The notes under the pieces were generated by a model that saw nothing but the letters and a program-made list of their open reading frames with translations, was not told the origin of the DNA and did no database searches. From a virus: 21,167 nt of DNA. Location: the IMG/VR virus record IMGVR_UViG_3300001419_000071, positions 1-21,167 of that record; one strand, 5' to 3'. This document shows, in pieces, positions 19,142 through 21,167 of the stretch (the first letter of the stretch is position 1; each line of letters opens with the position of its first letter). The position numbers and the translations under genes are program-made.

Positions 19142-20392
19142 TCAGAAGGTGCCGCCGTCGATGGTCAAGCCACTAAGGGTGACATTGATCAGCTTGCGAT
19201 CAGAAGTAATAACTTCCGTGCCAGCAATTTTCACGCCACCACTAGTAACATTGATCGGCTGATTGAATGTCCAACAATCAGTGGCATCCACCCAGGTGAT
19301 AGTCTTATCAGTGGTGCCTTTCAGCGTGATACCGCCACCGTCAGCCCCAGCGTCTGTAGGCGATGCAGTGGAGCCAAGTTCGATGTTCTTGTCATCGATT
19401 GTGACTGTAGTGCTGTTGACGCTGGTGACAGTGCCATTCACTGTCAAATCACCGCCGACCGTCAGGTCATTGGCAATGCTCACGTTGTCAGGCAAGCCAA
19501 CAGTCAGCGTGCTGCTGCTGTTACTCACTTCCACTTCATTAGCAGTGCCCTGGACGGTCAGGGTGCCGCCATCAGAAACAGTGCTGGAAGTAGTGCCGTC
19601 GCTTACGTCAAAGCTTGTGCTGACAGATCCACCAAGTGAAACAGACGTTCCGTTGACGCTGATTGCGCTGTTGGACAGACTGCTGTTCGGGATGCTGGCC
19701 AGCGATCCCACACCAGTGGAATTGTTGTAGCTGAAGCCCGTAGAAGCATCGCCAGAAATGGCGGCGCGTGCCCTTGCATCCGTGTAGTAAAGGTTGGAAC
19801 CTTCACCAATATCCCCTGAGTCCAGGGTGATAGAACCACCAAGAGAAACAGCAGTGCTGTTGATGGTGATTGCGCTATTTGCTAACTCGCTATTGGCAAT
19901 ACCAGATAGCGTGAACGCACCACTGGAGTTGTCGTATGAAACACCGCCAGTTGCAGAAAAATGGGCTCTAGTCTCAGCAGCAGACGGTCCAGTGTATGTA
20001 ATTACACCAGTAGAGCTGTTGTAAGCAAGTGAACCATCACCGCCAGCATCTGTAACAGAAACTGCTGCACGCGCACGAGCGTCGGTGTAGTACAGATTGG
20101 TGCTGCCTTCACCAATGTCATCAGTGTCAAGCGTCAGCGTGCCGCCTAGGGCGAGCGAACTGCCGTTGATCGTGACACTGCTATTCGCCAGTCCGCTGTT
20201 AGGAATGGCTTCACCAGCAATGGAGATGACAGATGTGGCATTACCATTGCCATCATCGCCATAACCGTAATAAAGTTTTTTGTCGCTTGCATTTTCGTTA
20301 AATGCAAGCTCGCCGCTCTTGAGTGAGCTTGGGCTTCCCGCAGCGCCACTACTGGCCCTGCGTTTTATCTTGATAGTTACAGCATCAGACAT
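19142..20392 (-). CDS. Repeat-rich tail fibre protein
   Basis: The 416-residue protein begins with SDAVTIKIKRRASSG and then GELAFNENASDKKLYYG, related to the Mtd-type N-terminus of its neighbours. It has three related repeats: residues 63-110, 165-211 and 234-256. They share NSxxTINGSSLALGG-type strands, a DIGEGS turn and LYYTDARARAA. The C-terminal part (about 255-416) is a beta-rich region with SNSSSTLTVGLPDNVSI and ends LTIDGGTF. It is a likely fibre or receptor-binding protein. Its start overlaps the stop of the upstream gene by one base (TGATG). Confidence 0.75.
   Translation of the reverse strand: MSDAVTIKIKRRASSGAAGSPSSLKSGELAFNENASDKKLYYGYGDDGNGNATSVISIAGEAIPNSGLANSSVTINGSSLALGGTLTLDTDDIGEGSTNLYYTDARARAAVSVTDAGGDGSLAYNSSTGVITYTGPSAAETRAHFSATGGVSYDNSSGAFTLSGIANSELANSAITINSTAVSLGGSITLDSGDIGEGSNLYYTDARARAAISGDASTGFSYNNSTGVGSLASIPNSSLSNSAISVNGTSVSLGGSVSTSFDVSDGTTSSTVSDGGTLTVQGTANEVEVSNSSSTLTVGLPDNVSIANDLTVGGDLTVNGTVTSVNSTTVTIDDKNIELGSTASPTDAGADGGGITLKGTTDKTITWVDATDCWTFNQPINVTSGGVKIAGTEVITSDRKLINVTLSGLTIDGGTF
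19625..20206 (-). repeat. Three related repeats inside the fibre gene
   Basis: The repeat copies are at 20063-20206, 19760-19900 and 19625-19693, encoding residues 63-110, 165-211 and 234-256 of the fibre protein. The first two share LYYTDARARAA and DIGEGS; the third is truncated to the strand part. They are coding repeats, probably forming beta-structured fibre segments. Confidence 0.6.
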
Positions 20393-20667
20393 CAGAATGC
20401 GCCTCCAACAATAGTGAGATGTGCGTCAAGATGGTCCTGCGGAGCGTATCTAGTTCCGTCCCAAACCAAGATTTTGCCTTCATCACTAGATGTCAGTGCA
20501 TCAATTGCAGTGGTATCAAAGAAGTTTGATCCAGCAAATGACGGGCCTTGTGGTCCTCTTGCAGTAACAAGAGTGACTCGCAATTCCTGCTTCTGAACAA
20601 CAACCTCACTGGTTGATTCAGTTACAGCAATGCGAGACGGTGATCCAGGGGTGATTTGTAATTCCAT
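20392..20667 (-). CDS. Small fibre-associated structural protein
   Basis: The 91-residue protein starts at 20667. It has a beta-rich start (ELQITPGSPSRIAVTE), a collagen-like GPQGPS segment (residues 38-43), then TSSDEGKILVWDGTRYAPQD and ends LTIVGGAF. The C-terminal ending resembles the LTIDGGTF end of the following fibre gene. Its stop overlaps the next start. It is probably a short structural component; no precise family was recognised. Confidence 0.6.
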   Translation of the reverse strand: MELQITPGSPSRIAVTESTSEVVVQKQELRVTLVTARGPQGPSFAGSNFFDTTAIDALTSSDEGKILVWDGTRYAPQDHLDAHLTIVGGAF

Positions 20668-20670
20668 AGA

Positions 20671-21006
20671 TCAGCCAGTAAGACCATTATCAACGACAGC
20701 ATTACCTTGCAAAAGATAAAACTTTTCGTTGGTAGGTTCAGTTACTAATACATCGTACTGACCAAAACCACTCATTGTCGCAGTAGTGGCCGCTGAAATG
20801 GAAAGCGTGAATTGACCTGACGCTTGAGCTGTCCAAGTGTTAGTGAAATCGGCCAGTTTGTTTTGACCTAGCCTGTCCCACACCTGCCCTGCAACCGTAT
20901 AACCAGTCATGTCCACGCTATTGCCAGAACTGTCCTTGAAATGCAAAGGCAGTTCAAAAGTGGCGCCTTGGTGAATTCTGATGTCGTAGTTTGCAGGTTC
21001 AATCAT
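20671..21006 (-). CDS. Phage structural protein, baseplate or tail-tip type
   Basis: The 111-residue protein reads YDIRIHQGATFELPLHF near the N-terminus, then DMTGYTVAGQVWDRLG and QFTLSISAATTATMSGFGQY, and ends FYLLQGNAVVDNGLTG. This resembles a phage domain with a DxTGyt and a G-x-ftLsls-a-T signature found in tail-tip or baseplate-related proteins. It is a compact beta protein without a signal peptide. Its stop lies 4 bp before the start of the 20392-20667 gene. Confidence 0.65.
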   Translation of the reverse strand: MIEPANYDIRIHQGATFELPLHFKDSSGNSVDMTGYTVAGQVWDRLGQNKLADFTNTWTAQASGQFTLSISAATTATMSGFGQYDVLVTEPTNEKFYLLQGNAVVDNGLTG

Positions 21007-21011
21007 TAAAC

Positions 21012-21134
21012 TTACCCTTGCCCTCTCTTTAGTTTACGACCATGAGAAGGCCGCGAATTGCGACCGTTCCCTTGTTTTGTTTTTTTGGGCTTGCTCTCAA
21101 TGTGAACATTGCCTGAAAGGCTTTTCTTTGGCAT
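21012..21134 (-). CDS. Small basic protein, 40 residues
   Basis: The ATG at 21134 opens a 40-residue frame ending at 21012. The product begins MPKKSLSGNVHIESK and has a very basic C-terminus (SRPSHGRKLKRGQG). Lys, Arg and Gly dominate, which suggests nucleic-acid binding or a structural basic peptide. I recall small basic proteins with a similar start in cyanophage genomes, but this is memory and not a search result. It is the first gene of the minus-strand structural cluster within the window, and 33 nt remain before the right edge. Confidence 0.6.
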   Translation of the reverse strand: MPKKSLSGNVHIESKPKKTKQGNGRNSRPSHGRKLKRGQG

Positions 21135-21167
21135 TGATTAGAAATGCTAATTTGACAAAACCGTGAC

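Noticed and set aside
18119-20392. Diversity-generating retroelement suggested by Mtd-type N-termini
   Set aside because: No reverse transcriptase, template repeat or variable repeat with adenine-biased codons is visible in the window.
1-21167. tRNA genes and CRISPR arrays
   Set aside because: No cloverleaf with the conserved T-loop and no regularly spaced repeats were seen; the only tandem repeat has two copies.

Overview
The window looks like part of the genome of a tailed cyanophage, probably a siphovirus-like phage of a Synechococcus-type picocyanobacterium. The evidence is the gene set: a thymidylate synthase ThyX, a MazG-type pyrophosphohydrolase, a DUF3310 protein, a DUF1071 single-strand annealing protein beside a PD-(D/E)XK nuclease, a primase-helicase, an endolysin, and a run of fibre and tail-tip proteins ending in a small basic protein of a type I associate with cyanophages. 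Genes are densely packed and many overlap by ATGA or GTGA. Most lack a Shine-Dalgarno sequence, and many start in a CCATG context. I cannot exclude a prophage. No integrase, capsid, portal, large terminase or DNA polymerase gene is visible.

Layout. (1) 1-2363, minus strand: small accessory genes, mostly unknown, including a WYL_2/DUF2693-like protein, a one-pass membrane peptide and a secreted RlpA-like double-psi beta-barrel protein. Hairpins and promoter-like signals separate several of them. (2) 2364-5292, mostly minus strand: a structured leader, two unknown genes, an HTH/coiled-coil protein resembling a small terminase subunit, and an 80-residue-class unknown gene preceded by a GC-rich structured leader and a good sigma70-type promoter. 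(3) 5293-7725: two very small convergent genes sharing a terminator, then a 657-residue primase-helicase on the minus strand. (4) 7726-13590, plus strand: a divergent promoter region, then the recombination and nucleotide operon. In order it holds a ribbon-helix-helix regulator, an unknown, the SSAP, a membrane microprotein, the exonuclease, an acidic-tailed small protein, a Cys-rich protein, MazG, an endonuclease-like protein, a KOW-like protein, an unknown, ThyX and DUF3310. One minus-strand gene is embedded at 11608-11976. (5) 13587-14096: an HNH endonuclease on the minus strand. (6) 14163-16059, plus strand: a lysis cassette of two membrane peptides, a two-domain endolysin and an unknown. 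(7) 16056-21134, minus strand: fibre and tail-tip genes.

How the parts may work together. The first gene of the plus operon encodes a likely ribbon-helix-helix repressor, and its promoter carries a perfect inverted repeat between the -35 and -10 boxes, so the recombination and nucleotide operon is probably autoregulated. SSAP, nuclease, the acidic-tailed small protein and the primase-helicase form a DNA replication/recombination set. ThyX, MazG and DUF3310 would support nucleotide supply or sensing. The strongest candidates for undescribed biology are the structured leader at 5010-5170, the repeated hairpin-plus-ATGCTGTAT cassettes at 193-230 and 1036-1066, the structured RlpA leader at 2388-2470, and the operator-bearing promoters. 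All family names come from reading motifs, not from database searches.
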